Source: Caprella mutica
Lineage: Eukaryota; Arthropoda; Malacostraca; Amphipoda; Caprellidae
DNA length: 64,000 nt
Assembly: GCA_947561585.1 (NCBI GenBank)
Contig: CANNZV010002566.1
Location: 28,798-92,797 of the forward strand
Reading direction: 5' to 3'
This document shows, one piece after another, positions 35,151-46,435 of the stretch. How positions within the stretch are numbered: position 1 is the stretch's first letter; every line of letters starts with the position of its first letter. The notes below the pieces were generated by a model. That model was given only the letters and a program-made list of their open reading frames with translations. It had not been told where the DNA came from and did not search any database. The position numbers and the translations under genes are program-made.

Positions 35151-35576
35151 AATGGCACCTTTAGCAATGACTATATTCACTACATGGCACCTCTAGCAGT
35201 GACTATATTCACTACATGGCACCTCTAGCAGTGACTATATTCACTACATGGCACCTCTAGCAGTGACTATATTCACTACATGGCACCTCTAGCAGTGACT
35301 ATATTCACTACATAGCACCTCTAGCAGTGACTATATACTACATGGCACCTCTAGCAGTGACTATATTCACTACATGGCACCTCTAGCAGTGACTATATTC
35401 ACTACATGGCACCTCTAGCAGTGACTATATTCACTACATGGCACCTCTAGCAGTGACTATATTCACTACATAGCACCTCTAGCAGTGACTATATACTACA
35501 TGGCACCTCTAGCAGTGACTATATTCACTACATGGCACCTCTAGCAGTGACTATATTCACTACATGGCACCTCTAC
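35151..35576. repeat. 32-bp minisatellite, about 13 units
   Basis: Unit contains TAGCAGTGACTATATTCAC and TACATGGCACCTC. It shares the GGCACCTC half and general layout with the adjoining 29-bp array, so one array probably evolved from the edge of the other. A shortened ACTATATACTAC unit appears twice about 190 bp apart, indicating block copying. Confidence 0.94.
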
Positions 35577-35775
35577 ATAGAATTACAATAAATTAAGTAA
35601 TAATTCCCGGTGTTATTTTCTGTAAATTAGGACACAGATTAATTTATAAATACACCAGAGTTATGGCCCAACACAAATTTTGTGTTTCGTAAATAATGTA
35701 AATACTTGCAAAATATTAATAAGAAGAAATTTTGAAGTAAAATATTTATTGTAATACTGTTGTAAATGACTGTAA

Positions 35776-35911
35776 ATGAGTTAGGATGTTCCCCGTATAG
35801 TGAACAAATTTTCTTTAGTCTGCCATGAAATTGTCATCAGTTTTCTAAACTGATGACAATTCATGGCAGACTAAAGAAAATTGTTTCACTATAGAGAGCA
35901 GTTCTACTGCA
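35776..35911. mobile_element. T element (MITE), copy 2
   Basis: Near-perfect foldback: TTTCTTTAGTCTGCCATGAA and ATTGTCATCAGTTT on the left mirror ACTGATGACAATTCATGG and CAGACTAAAGAAAATTG on the right. The right end is CACTATAGAGAGCAGTTCTACTG; the left outer end is eroded. Confidence 0.8.
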
Positions 35912-37175
35912 TAATGTATAATTAATAATACCTACTATTCCTAAGAAATAATTACATTTTCCCATTTTTCTACAGTCCTTTTTGTGACGTAATGGCTAGG
36001 AGCTTATTTTCTTTAGTTACAATCAACATCTCCACATCACATGCCAGTATATTAAGGTTCATTTTATCGTTAAATATGACAGCAATCTATAAAAAGTTAG
36101 GATGAATTGAACAAAAATCACAACTCTTCAAATAAATATACCTCATAAATCAGGTATGAATTAAGTATGAATTTCCCTCCTGACGGCATCTACACTCTAC
36201 AGTAGCCATTATATGCTGTTTTAACATGCTAATATTGGGCCATGACGGATATATCCGCTCAGGGCCACGATCGTGCTGATGTATTTTCTAAGAGTTACTA
36301 TATTTCTTACCGAGACTCAAAAGAGATGCTCAAAAACCTTAAAATTAGAACCCAATTTCAAGAGAGGACGGGTTAGAAAATATACTTTTAAATGTAGCCT
36401 TCTTCTCAAATGATCCTAATGAAGGTATGAATGGTAGGTACTAAGAATATGAAGGTATGAATGGTAGGTACTAAGAATATGAAGGTATGAATGGTAGGTA
36501 CATAGAATATGAAGGTATGATCATATCGCTAGCTATGTACAGTATGTAAGTACGAATTACTGTACATTGTCTGACCAGACAGTAGTAGAACATTGTAGTT
36601 TAAAATGCTACTGGGTCAGTATTCAAATAAGTGAGATAGCGTCAAGATAAACACGATAGTGTATGTTTTATTGGTGTGTACTTATATTTAAAGGGAAAAA
36701 GAACACACTAATTTATTTTAGGTGCTTTGGACTGAATTGGAATTTAAATGTTATACCTGAGCTATTTATTAATGTACATCTTAGAGAGAAAAAATGAGAA
36801 TTAGATTAGAATAGTGTGTTCAGAAGAGATGATAAAATCTCTTGAAAAGAGTTTATTCATTAAAAAAAAAGAATATTATTTAAAAGGGAAAATATAATTT
36901 AAAAAAATACTTATTTAAAAAAATATTATTTAATAGATTTTTTATTTTTATTATTTAAAAGAAATATGATCGGCAATGTAGACCTGTTCAATAACTCAAA
37001 AAAAGTATCCAAACAATATATATCATTTTCAATTCTCTTTCTAATCTTATTTCACATTAATTAGTTACCATGTAAGTAGTAGTTAAAATAACCAACAGAG
37101 ATATTGTCCTTTTGTCATGTAGTACCTCAACTAACAGTGTGAAACAAATAAAGAAAAGGTGAAAATATTACCTTG
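35912..37175. other. AT-rich unique DNA with a short 30-bp triplicate
   Basis: At 36423-36518 a unit with GAAGGTATGAATGGTAGGTA occurs three times. A-rich and T-rich runs lie near 36860-36960. No ORF recognised. Confidence 0.5.
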
Positions 37176-37382
37176 CTAAGGCCCATTCTATGCTAGCAGA
37201 TAAACCGCCGCGTTTTCACCGCCCCTCTCCAATTAATCACTGTTAAATGAATGGAAGGCGGTAGAAATGCTAGTGTAGACTGTAAATTTGCTTTTCATTC
37301 ATTTAACAGTGATTAATTGAAGAGGCGTAAAGTGTGCCGTGACAACGCGGCGGTTTATCTGCTATTATAAGATAGGGCTTAG
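37176..37382. mobile_element. long foldback MITE
   Basis: Terminal inverted repeats of about 39 bp (left GCAGATAAACCGCCGCGTT, right AACGCGGCGGTTTATCTGC), with outer ends CTAAGGCCC and GGGCTTAG. A second inner arm, AATTAATCACTGTTAAATGA, is mirrored by TCATTTAACAGTGATTAATT. Almost the whole 207 bp can fold on itself. No ORF and no clear target duplication. Confidence 0.85.
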
Positions 37383-37483
37383 AGTGGGAGTTTTAACTGC
37401 CTTAAAAGTTACAATGGGGGGGGGGGGAGGCAGGGGGTTAATCAGAGGGGCCCGATGGGGTATATCCCGTAATCATCTGGACT

Positions 37484-37605
37484 CACAGTCGGTAAATGTT
37501 CCAATCGGCAGATCGTCTGTTATTGTCCATTACGGTAAATATTGATGGTATTTTATCGTAAAATATCATAATAAAGACAATGTCGTCAGTGTCCGACGAA
37601 GGACT
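37484..37605 (+). mobile_element. dispersed repeat Q, copy D (3' truncated)
   Basis: Starts ACAGTCGGTAAATGTTCC and ATCGGCAGATCGTCTGTT. It follows the Q body to GTCCGACGAAGGAC and then stops; the tail units are absent. A G-rich stretch with a run of about 11 G lies just upstream, near 37415-37425. Confidence 0.75.
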
Positions 37606-38053
37606 TTTGAATTCCTAGAGACACCACGAGAGATTGACTTCATCAAGATAAGAAGATGTATATGATATTTAAAAATAAAATTGTAAAGAAGTCGTCAATT
37701 AACTATTTCAGTTACAACTCTATGATATTTAACATCGAAATACATTTAACCTATTTAGAAATAAATTTCAAACTGTAATATTTTAAATAATTACCATACA
37801 CATCATCACATCTAAACACGAAATAATATTTTAAAGTCAAACAAATAAAGAAGGCCAATGACTACATAACCTCCCAGACAGAATATACCTTCAAATAGTT
37901 ATGTCCTCTATAATATTATAGGGCGCGCTAACTTTAAGGATTGGCTCGACATTATATATCACCCTTGCACTGGTCTTGAACTTGGCAAAGGATTTAAGTA
38001 AAGATATTAGCAAGCAGTTTGTAGTTATTTATAACGATATAACACCTATCTAT
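37606..38053. other. unique AT-rich spacer
   Basis: No ORF or repeat recognised. Confidence 0.5.
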
Positions 38054-38221
38054 TAGGGTAGTGACAATATGCTTTGTAAATCATAGATCTTAAGGATATC
38101 ACAGACGAAATGAAATGGTATCGAATACTATATACCGCTGGTGTAGAACCATTCAATACTCTTTAATTCTCTCCGTCTATGATATTATCTGTGATTTGTA
38201 AAGCATATTGTCAAAACCCTA
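38054..38221. mobile_element. MITE with TA/GGGT ends
   Basis: TA then GGGTAGTGACAATATGCTTT at the left and AAAGCATATTGTCAAAACCC then TA at the right: inverted repeats of about 30 bp bounded by TA, as in Tc1/mariner-type MITEs. Inner sequence also partly folds (GATATCACAGAC versus ATTATCTGTGAT). No ORF. Confidence 0.82.
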
Positions 38222-39287
38222 GTAATTACACAGTCAGATGAATCAATTCCTCTAATTAGATAATTATTTAATATTTACATTCACATTGACCCAGAGGTCG
38301 TGAGTGAATTTAGACTGTAATTATCGTGAAAATTATAAAAGACACATAAAAATGATATCCTTAGACAAGTAAGTTAATTACCTTTAAATGGTAGTACCAG
38401 TTTCCAATTGGAGGCTTGAAATGTCACCAACAACTCTGGAAAAGAAAGCACTTGCATTAGTGTGCATAAATACAATACTTAATCATTAGCATTTAATTAT
38501 AATCAATAGGTGTTGTAAAATTAAAATTGTCCTAATTTTCTATTTTCCAAACTGCATCACATGAGTTGTGCTGCGTAGTGACAAGTTGAACATTGCAAAT
38601 AAATGTTTTTTGAGAGAGGAACAGAATAACAAAACATTGCTATAACGGGCACACGTAGAGCGCATACCTTCGCCGTCGTAATTGAATATTTTTTTAGTTA
38701 TAAATGACCTAGGCCTTTGACCTGATCGCTTCCAAAATTCTAACTAAATGGTTAATGGACATTGACCAATCGTCCCACCAAATTTCATGCTATTTGGTTG
38801 AATACTTTTTGAGTTATGTGAATAAAAAATACGCAAATACAAATAAAACACCGATATAAACATAACCTTTTGCAATTTTGCGAAGGTAAAAATCGAATGT
38901 ACTAATTTCTAATTACCTCCATGTTCATGTTTTGGCAAGAAGTAACTAACTAGCGATACAACTAAACACTGTGACAATTACTATACTGCTAGACATGTCG
39001 TTAAGGACATGCAACATGCAACATGTTACATGTTACTAAGAGGGAACATGTAGTAATGTAATCGCAAACAATTTACATAATCCAAAAGATGTTTCTGTCA
39101 TTTGCTGTCAAAATAATTAAGACAATTTAAAGGGAAATCAGATAAAGACTGTGGAGGAATGCTAGATTGGTACGACATCGGCACTAACTTATCTCGAGCT
39201 AGATTGAGATTGTACCAATGGTACGACATCGGCACTAACTTATATGTAGTGGAACTGTAATGCTATTAATTGCAATATTGTTAGAGC
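38222..39287. other. AT-rich DNA between MITEs
   Basis: Holds R5 copy 1 (listed separately). A 25-bp direct duplication with GGTACGACATCGGCACTAAC occurs at about 39170 and 39220. No gene recognised. Confidence 0.5.
38670..38888 (+). repeat. dispersed repeat R5, copy 1
   Basis: Shares GGACATTGACCAAT, TTTGGTT, AATACTTTTTGAGTTATG and a TTTTGCAATTTTGCGAAGGTA-like end with 43.6 kb. The layout (conserved core, CAAATA-rich linker, gcaaaggta end) suggests a SINE-like or other non-autonomous element. Class not identified. Confidence 0.65.
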
Positions 39288-39474
39288 TACAGTAGAAATC
39301 CTCTATAGTGATTGAGTTAGGATGTAGCCTCTATAGTGAACAAATTTTCTTTAGTCTGTGATGAGTGACCATCAGTTATAGAAAACTGAGGACTGTTTTA
39401 TAAGGCTGACTAAGGAAAATGTGTTCACTATAGAGGCTACCTCCTAACTCGTTCACTATAGAGGAGTTATCCGT
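39288..39474. mobile_element. T element (MITE), copy 3
   Basis: Left TACAGTAGAAATCCTCTATAG, inner TGTAGCCTCTATAGTGAAC and TTTTCTTTAGTCTG, mirrored by CAGCC/GACTAAGGAAAATG and TTCACTATAGAGG twice. Centre around GTTATAGAAAAC. The extreme right end is degraded. Confidence 0.8.
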
Positions 39475-39617
39475 ATCTTTCTGTATATGTAGCACCTACT
39501 ATTCATATGATAGTACAGGATAGAGAGATGCTGTAAAAGGAAAAACTTAAGAAGCCCCACCTCAGTAAAAAGAACTGTGATGCTTTGGTTGAACAGATGA
39601 TAAAGTGAGCCTTAGAT

Positions 39618-39735
39618 GTAGTCACAGTACAGTCACAATACAGGCACAATGCAGTCACAATACAGGCACAATGCAGTCACAATACAGGCACAATACAGTC
39701 ACAATACAGGCACAATAGAGGCACAATACACACAG
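39618..39735. repeat. short array of 10-22 bp units (CACAATACAGG/CAGTCACAATACAGG)
   Basis: Alternating CAGTCACAATACAGG and CACAATGCAGTCACAAT words, irregular period. Confidence 0.8.
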
Positions 39736-40443
39736 GAGTCATGGGAAGGTTGTTTGAAGATGCTTACACTATAATTCCATTAAAGCATCCTACCTACCTA
39801 CAGTGCTAATTAAGGTGTATCCTGTCTGCAATGAACATCTCCGCACAAATAATAGAATGAGTTACAAACAGTATTGTACTCATCACTTCTGTGATAATAG
39901 TTTATTAATAATGGATAGGTTTAACTAGGGACATACATTTTGAATGGATGAAATACAAAATTTGTATTTCGAATACGTTTTGAAAAAAAAAAAAATAAAA
40001 GAAATCGAATAAGGAAAATTATCAAAAAAGTGTCTAGTTGATATGAACGGAGAAAATTATGACTAACCAATGTATGAAGTGGAATTGGAAGTATATTAAC
40101 AATAGGCAATAGGCAATAGGCAATAGGCAATAGGCAATAGGCAGCTCTCTTATAGGGATACACCTACCAAACTTGGCTAAGATTATCATTTCAATTTTTT
40201 GGCTGAAAAAGGTCTTTATGTAGTGGGATTCATGTCCCTAATTTTTTAGTGGCTAAAAAAAACACTAAAAATCGAAAAAGTCACAAAATCGAAATGTGTT
40301 TCCTTTGCTAAGCTACAAATAACTTACAAATTTCAGAACATACGGTCTACAAATAAAAAGCTATTTTTAAAATGTTGACCGATCAACTTAAGATCCACAA
40401 ATTAAACATAAATAAGGAAAGGCTACTATCAAAACTAGTGGAG
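39736..40443. other. AT-rich unique DNA with a 7-bp microsatellite
   Basis: Six copies of CAATAGG at about 40100-40143. A TAAATAGG-type telomere repeat was considered and not seen. No ORF recognised. Confidence 0.6.
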
Positions 40444-41235
40444 AATTTCCCTCAGGCATATCGGGTAAAGGGTCTATCTAACTCTTAGACCCTTTACTCA
40501 CTAATGTTAGATAGACCCTTTACTCACTAGTGTTAGATAGACCCTTTACTCACTAGTGTTAGATAGACCCTTTACTCACTAATGTTAGATAGACCCTTTA
40601 CTCACTAATGTTAGATAGACCCTTTACTCACTAATGTTAGATAGACCCTTTACTCACTAATGTTAGATAGACCCTTTACTCACTAATGTTAGATAGACCC
40701 TTTACTCACTAATGTTAGATAGACCCTTTACTCACTAATGTTAGATAGACCCTTTACTCACTAATGTTAGATAGACCCTTTACTCACTAATGTTAGATAG
40801 ACCCTTTACTCACTAATGTTAGATAGACCCTTTACTCACTAATGTTAGATAGACCCTTTACTCACTAATGTTAGATAGACCCTTTACTCACTAATGTTAG
40901 ATAGACCCTTTACTCACTAGTGTTAGATAGACCCTTTACTCACTAATGTTAGATAGACCCTTTACTCACTAATGTTAGATAGACCCTTTACTCACTAGTG
41001 TTAGATTGACCCATAGACCCTTTGCTCACTAATGTTAGATAGACCCTTTACTCACTAATGTTAGATAGACCCTTTACTCACTAATGTTAGATAGACCCTT
41101 TACTCACTAATGTTAGATAGACCCTTTACTCACTAATGTTAGATAGACCCTTTACTCACTAATGTTAGATAGACCCTTTACTCACTAATGTTAGATAGAC
41201 CCTTTACTCACTAATGTTAGATAGACCCTTTACTC
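40444..41235. repeat. U element with 26-bp minisatellite, about 29 units
   Basis: Begins GAGAATTTCCCTCAGGCATA and TCGGGTAAAGGGTCTATC, the U sequence also present singly at 21.67 kb and, inverted, at 53.73 kb. It continues as units with ACTAATGTTAGATAGACCC and TTTACTC. The unit mirrors the U head (GGGTAAAG versus CTTTACCC-type words), so the array is an expansion of this element. One aberrant unit near 41005 carries an extra CCATAGAC. Confidence 0.9.
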
Positions 41236-41418
41236 TATTTTCTCTCTTTTTATTCTCCTCTCTACATGCGAAGTGATTCTTTGACGATAGCCTTTTTGGT
41301 AGTCAGGTACACTCCCTCTCACCAGATCAACACTCTCTAGCGTGATGTCATTTCGTAATATTGACGTAATGTCAAGGAATGTTAGTAGTCTGTCCTGTTC
41401 AACCCCTCCACATGACAA
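41230..41418 (-). CDS. candidate partial exon, hypothetical
   Basis: A 62-codon minus-strand frame without ATG that lies in the non-repetitive DNA next to the U array. Its composition is not repeat-like. A GTGAGA donor-like site follows the codons for SVDL, which would end an exon near 41320. I recognise no domain. It could equally be a chance frame, and I rate it low. Confidence 0.15.
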   Translation of the reverse strand: MSCGGVEQDRLLTFLDITSILRNDITLESVDLVRGSVPDYQKGYRQRITSHVERRIKREKIE

Positions 41419-41420
41419 TT

Positions 41421-41765
41421 TAAAACAGAAAAAAACACATATTGATGAATAGGTATGGTAAGAAGTTGAGAAGGTGCTACCGGTTAGGTTCTAATATCGT
41501 AACTTTCTGCTAAAGATCATAATGCAGAAGTTTCCCAGAGATGGATAAAGCGAGACTCATTGGTAGGAATTTAGCTACCCTGACTTCGTATAGACAGACT
41601 CCATCTCAGCAATAATGTGATTTAAAAGACATTTTAATAATTGCAAGTAAGTGGGTACGAATTGAGTTAAAGACAGGCATACCTTCTCATAAAATTCGTC
41701 CTTGGGGATCTGTTACCTAGTCACAAAACAGAGAGAAACTAGTCACCTGATCTGAGCTGTGGGTG
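41421..41765. other. unique spacer
   Basis: No gene or repeat recognised. Confidence 0.45.
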
Positions 41766-41975
41766 AGCAGACGTTTCGTCAAAAGACGTTCCGTCAAAAG
41801 ACGTTCCGTCAAAAGACGTTTCCTCAAAAGCTGTTTCGTCAAAAGACGTTTCGTCAAAACACGTTTCATCAAAAGCTGTTTCGTCAAAAGACGTTTCGTC
41901 AAAAGACGTTTCGTCAAAAGACGTTTCATCAAAAGACGTTTCATCTAAAGACGTTTCGTCGACAAGTCGTTTCAT
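41766..41975. repeat. 15-bp minisatellite, about 14 units
   Basis: Unit CAAAAGACGTTTCGT with CCGTC, CATC and GCTG variants. The period of 15 leaves several short frames open on both strands; none is called. Confidence 0.94.
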
Positions 41976-42196
41976 CCGCGAATTCTCGTATAGGTGATCT
42001 AAACACACTCAGCATGAATGGCCGTTATGTAGATTGTTGTTCCCGCTAGTTTGTTGTACTGCACACTTCTTGACGTGTAATGGAACTACCTCCTGGTTCT
42101 AAATCTTTGGAAATGAGCCATAAAATGTTTATTCAAAAGCATTAGCAGTTTCTTACACTAACGGTTACAGTCTAATACCATCACTGAACAGTCTAA

Positions 42197-42322
42197 TGTC
42201 TACAGTCTAGCACATACAGTCTAGCACATACAGTCTAGCACATACAGTCTAGCACATACAGTCTAGCACATACAGTCTAGCACATACAGTCTAGCACATA
42301 CAGTCTAGCACATACAGTCTAG
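42197..42322. repeat. 14-bp minisatellite, about 9 units
   Basis: Perfect CATACAGTCTAGCA units. TACAGTCTAG is also the first ten bases of S copy a, but no S body is nearby. Confidence 0.94.
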
Positions 42323-43265
42323 CTCCATAACTCAGTTGCTATGAATGCAGGCAGTTAAACTGCAAATACGACATAAATCCCAATCATCTCCTATCAAACA
42401 CACTCTTCTCAAGTTGCTATCACACCAGTACAGGCTACTCTTCACTCTTGTCTTGCTAGGGGAACTCTTTATGCTCTTTGTACACAAAAATAACAGGAAG
42501 AAACCGATATTCAAATGATAATAACTATTTTTTGTTTTTAGATACATGTTTTTTTTCCTCTAGAAATGTGAGGTTTATGACACTTTTATTCAAATACTTC
42601 TATCTCTTAATAAGATTGATATTTAAATTTCACTGATATGCAAGTAGTGAACTAAACTGAAATAAAGTATATTAATTTCATTAGTTTATTCAGAAGTTAG
42701 TAGGGAAATGTTTGTTTGGCCCATACGGTAGAATGATATGAGCAAGAATGAACTCCTTACTCTCACTACACTTATCGTGATCTGTCTCCATTTTTAACAC
42801 TTTGCTTGCAGCACTCATAAAACAACTTTTTAATTGCAACTTTTTATTCCAACCTTTCATTTATATCTTAACTAAATCATTTCTCTAATAAGGTACAAAA
42901 GAGTTTTTGAAGGTTCAAAATGTTTGAACCTATTATCAACAAGCAACGATTCACATATATTAACACTTTAAATGCAGCGTGACCCATCGGTGGCCACGTG
43001 GCAAGGAACGTGTTAACAGAAAAGAAAATAAATTAGGCAAATCACCTTTTTAAAGTTATTTGACATTTTGAAGCTGCAAATAGATATTGTATGAATGTTC
43101 GTCACCGTAAGACACAATTAATTCTTTACATCATCACTTTTATGTACATAGCAACAAAATGTACCAAAATTCGAAGAACATCTAAAATATTTAAAAAAAA
43201 AATAATGTTGAGAGAATATTTATTTATAATGAATGAATTATTAGTGTTCTAAGCATTGAATCATG
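42323..43265. other. unique AT-rich DNA
   Basis: No convincing ORF, RNA gene or repeat. Confidence 0.5.
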
Positions 43266-43550
43266 AGGTATAGCTACTATATAGTGACTATAGTAGCTAC
43301 TATAGTGACTATATAGCTACTATAGTGACAATAGTAGCTACTATAGTCACTATAGTAGCTACTATAGTGACTATAGTAGCTACTATAGTGACAATATAGC
43401 TACTATAGTGACTATAGTAGCTACTATAGTGACTATAGTAGCTACTATAGTGACTATAGTAGCTACTATAGTGACTATATAGCTACTATAGTCACTATAG
43501 TAGCTACTATAGTGACTATAGTAGCTACTATAGTGACTATATATTAATAG
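43266..43550. repeat. palindromic 21-bp array (TAGCTACTATAGTGACTATAG)
   Basis: About 13 units. TAGTAGCTACTA is a perfect palindrome and TATAGTGACTATA a near-perfect one, so every unit contains two self-complementary centres and the array can form many hairpins. Confidence 0.92.
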
Positions 43551-43635
43551 TATAGCAACCATTACTGCTTTACAATGTCTATTACTTTAATGTTGTCCCT
43601 ATAATAATAGACTTTTTTAAATCTTTCAAATAATT

Positions 43636-43792
43636 TCAATTTCCATCACCAGATGATTCCTGGACATTGACCAATAGGCATAATAAATTTCAGACAATTT
43701 GGTTCAATACTTTTTGAGTTATGCGAATAACAAGATGATCAATAAATGCCGATCAAAACATACCCCTCTGCAATTTGCAAAGGTACTTAGAC
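43636..43792 (+). repeat. dispersed repeat R5, copy 2
   Basis: Shares GGACATTGACCAAT, TTTGGTT, AATACTTTTTGAGTTATG and TGCAATTTGCAAAGGTA with copy 1. Confidence 0.65.
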
Positions 43793-43795
43793 TCA

Positions 43796-44194
43796 TTGCT
43801 CTCCTGAATGAAATAGTGTGTTTAATATCATTACTGCCTTGTTCATTACCATTCTTTATCTAACTGTGCGATTGCCTTTTCTATGTAGGTAGGACACGGA
43901 AACTCTGGTAAAATAGGGGGAATATCTCCTGACTCAGGCGTACCAACTGTTATCTAACGAAAAAATGATTGATTGTTCAAATTGCAGGGTATTTCCGCAG
44001 AATAGAAAATGCTGCAATACAATATCAAGATATGGCGACCAGTAGAAATTGCCTTTAATATGAACACGATAAAACCCCTTATACAAAAAGGAAACTCTGG
44101 AAATTGGCACAGACAACAAACAGTTTTGTTATCTCACACGGGGATACCATTTCTATATCTTAATCACCAAACAATAACAACGATAACAAAAACA
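43796..44194. other. unique spacer
   Basis: No gene recognised. Confidence 0.45.
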
Positions 44195-45145
44195 TACAGT
44201 AGAACTCTCTATAGTGAATTTAGAGTCTTGAAAACAGAACTACCCCTTATAGTGAACAAATTTTCTATAGTGTGTCAAAAAAATGGCATCTGTTTTAGAA
44301 AACTGATGCCATTTTTTGGCAGACTATAGAAAACTTTTTCACTATAGAGGCTACTTACTTGCTCAGGACTCTACATTCAGCATAGAGGAATTCACTATAG
44401 AGGAGTTCACTATAGAGGAGTTCACTATAGAGGAGTTCACTATAGAGGAGTTCACTACAGAGGAGTTCACTATAGAGGAGTTCACTATAGAGGAGTTCAC
44501 TATAGAGGAGTTCACTATGAGGAGTTCACTATAGAGGAGTTCACTATAGAGGAATTCACTATAGAGGAGTTCACTATAGAGGAGTTCACTATAGAGGAGT
44601 TCACTACAGAGGAGTTCACTATAGAGGAGTTCACTATAGAGAAGTTCACTATAGAGGAGTTCACTATAGAGGAGTTCACTATAGAGGAATTCACTCTAGA
44701 GGAGTTCACTACAGAGGAGTTCACTATAGAGAAGTTCACTATAGAGGAGTTCACTATAGAGGAGTTCACTATAGAGGAATTCACTATAGAGGAGTTCACT
44801 ATAGAGGAGTACACTATATAGGAATTCACTACAGAGGAGTTCACTATAGAGGAGCTCACTATAGAGGAGTTCACTATAGAGGAGTTCACTATAGAGGAAT
44901 CCACTATAGAGGAATTCACTATAGAAGAGTTCACTACAGAGGAGTTCACTATAGAGGAGTTCACTATATAGGAATTCACTATAGAGGAGTTCACTATAGA
45001 GGAGTTCACTATAGATGAGTTCACTCTAGAGGGGTTCACTCTAGAGGGGTTCACTATAGAGGAGTTCACTATAGAGGAGTTCACTATAGAGGAGTTCACT
45101 ATAGAGGAGTTCACTATAGAGGAGTTCACTATAGAGTTCTACTGT
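44195..45145. mobile_element. T element (MITE), copy 4, with about 50-unit internal array
   Basis: Left end TACAGTAGAACTCTCTATAG and right end CTATAGAGTTCTACTG are matching terminal inverted repeats. The usual T hairpin (AATGGCATCTGTTTTAG mirrored by CTGATGCCATTTTTTGG) lies near 44280-44320. From about 44385 to 45130 the right-arm module TTCACTATAGAGGAG (15 bp) is repeated about 50 times with CTACAG, CTCTAG and GAATTC variants. The array is inside the inverted repeats and is thus an expanded part of the element. Confidence 0.9.
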
Positions 45146-45516
45146 TTTCTCCTTACAGGTATGACTCACAGGTACTCAATGTATAGCTACAGTATATCAG
45201 ATGAAGGACGGTGACCTACCTACAACCTATTTATCTTGACTGCAATCACGGGGTAAAAAGTCGCACCCCTAGCTCAGGTACAACTCAGGAGAAGTCAACA
45301 CGCTAGCAGTGACTTCTTGAATGAAGAGTTGTAGCTGGCGATTTTACACCAATGGGATAATTAATTTCATTGAAGTCATGAATAAATTAAAGACCGAATA
45401 TGGAAGAGCAGAATAATGAATAAAGTCGTGATGACTGCCTTTCTTACACTCATGTGTGTATACGAACTGACCTACACACTCCTGTGTATAGCTATTGAAT
45501 TTGCTCTTGCAGATGT
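45146..45516. other. unique spacer
   Basis: Ends with a frame running into the 28-bp repeat at 45517. No gene called. Confidence 0.4.
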
Positions 45517-45615
45517 GTGTATGTGCTTGTTCATACATTCAGATGTGTCTATGTGCTTGTTCATACATTCAGATGTGTGTATGTGCTTGTTCATACATTC
45601 AGATGTGTGTTTGTA
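45517..45615. repeat. 28-bp tandem repeat, about 3.5 units
   Basis: Unit has TGTGTATGTGCTTGTTC and ATACATTCAGA. Confidence 0.9.
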
Positions 45616-45617
45616 CT

Positions 45618-46406
45618 CGAAAATTGGCCCACCGACAATTGAGCCCCGGACAATTTAGCCCAGTACAATAGAGACCATGAAATCAAATTTGACAGAAGAC
45701 ACAATAAAGAAGTGTTACTTTGCTGATACAGTAGCAATTGACATTAATTGAGTTCTACCCTTGAGTACTAAAATTTGCATTGGTATATAAAAGCATTGCA
45801 TACATATAATATATTAAACTTTTACTTATAGCTTTATCTAGATTTTCTAGCACTCACTTTACTCTTTATTGCAATCTTTATTTTCAGTATATATACATCT
45901 AAATTTATTATCAACGTGATATTGTTTTTTTATGTATAATTTAAATTAGTAGAGTGACGATATAGTCTACTGTGTATCGCTCTGTGCCCCTCTTCAATTG
46001 CGTTAGTGGTACGAGGCAGATCTTCCACGTCACGGTTGTACACACTCCAAACACATGGTTTGAAAAGAGCATTTCGGCTATTTCTTCCGAATGACCCTCC
46101 AATTCCCGAAATAAACCTTAGTAGAGCATAAATTAAAAGTTAAGTTAGATGTTATGTATGCACTCTTTATTTAAATAAAAGACAAAAACTTAATTTTCCG
46201 GATTTTAGCAGAGTCAGTTTATATCAGAGTCTACTGTAGTAACTTATTGAACAGCATTGCTACTTATTGTGTCAGCCGTCATAATCTTTTTATGGGCTAA
46301 ATTGCCCTGGACTGAATTGTCTTGGGGCCCAATTGTCTTAGGCCCAAATTTCTCGGGACACAATTCTTGGGTCCAATTGTTAACGGGCCCAATTGTTGGT
46401 GCTTCG
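45618..46406. mobile_element. inverted-repeat element with CAATTGGGCCC subterminal repeats
   Basis: Left end CACCGACAATTGAGCCCC, then GGACAATTTAGCCC. Right end, read on the opposite strand, CACCAACAATTGGGCCCG, then several CAATTGGGCCC-like words and CAATTTAGCCC. About 790 bp between a 28-bp and a 27-bp array. No ORF, so non-autonomous; superfamily not identified. Confidence 0.7.
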
Positions 46407-46435
46407 TATATGTGTTAGTTTACACATGCAAGTGA

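Noticed and set aside
40100..40143. CAATAGG repeats as a telomere motif
   Set aside because: Only six copies, and the motif is not a TTAGGG-type telomere repeat.
44385..45130. TTCACTATAG resembling a phage T7 promoter core
   Set aside because: The match is partial and belongs to a eukaryotic MITE arm. No phage context.
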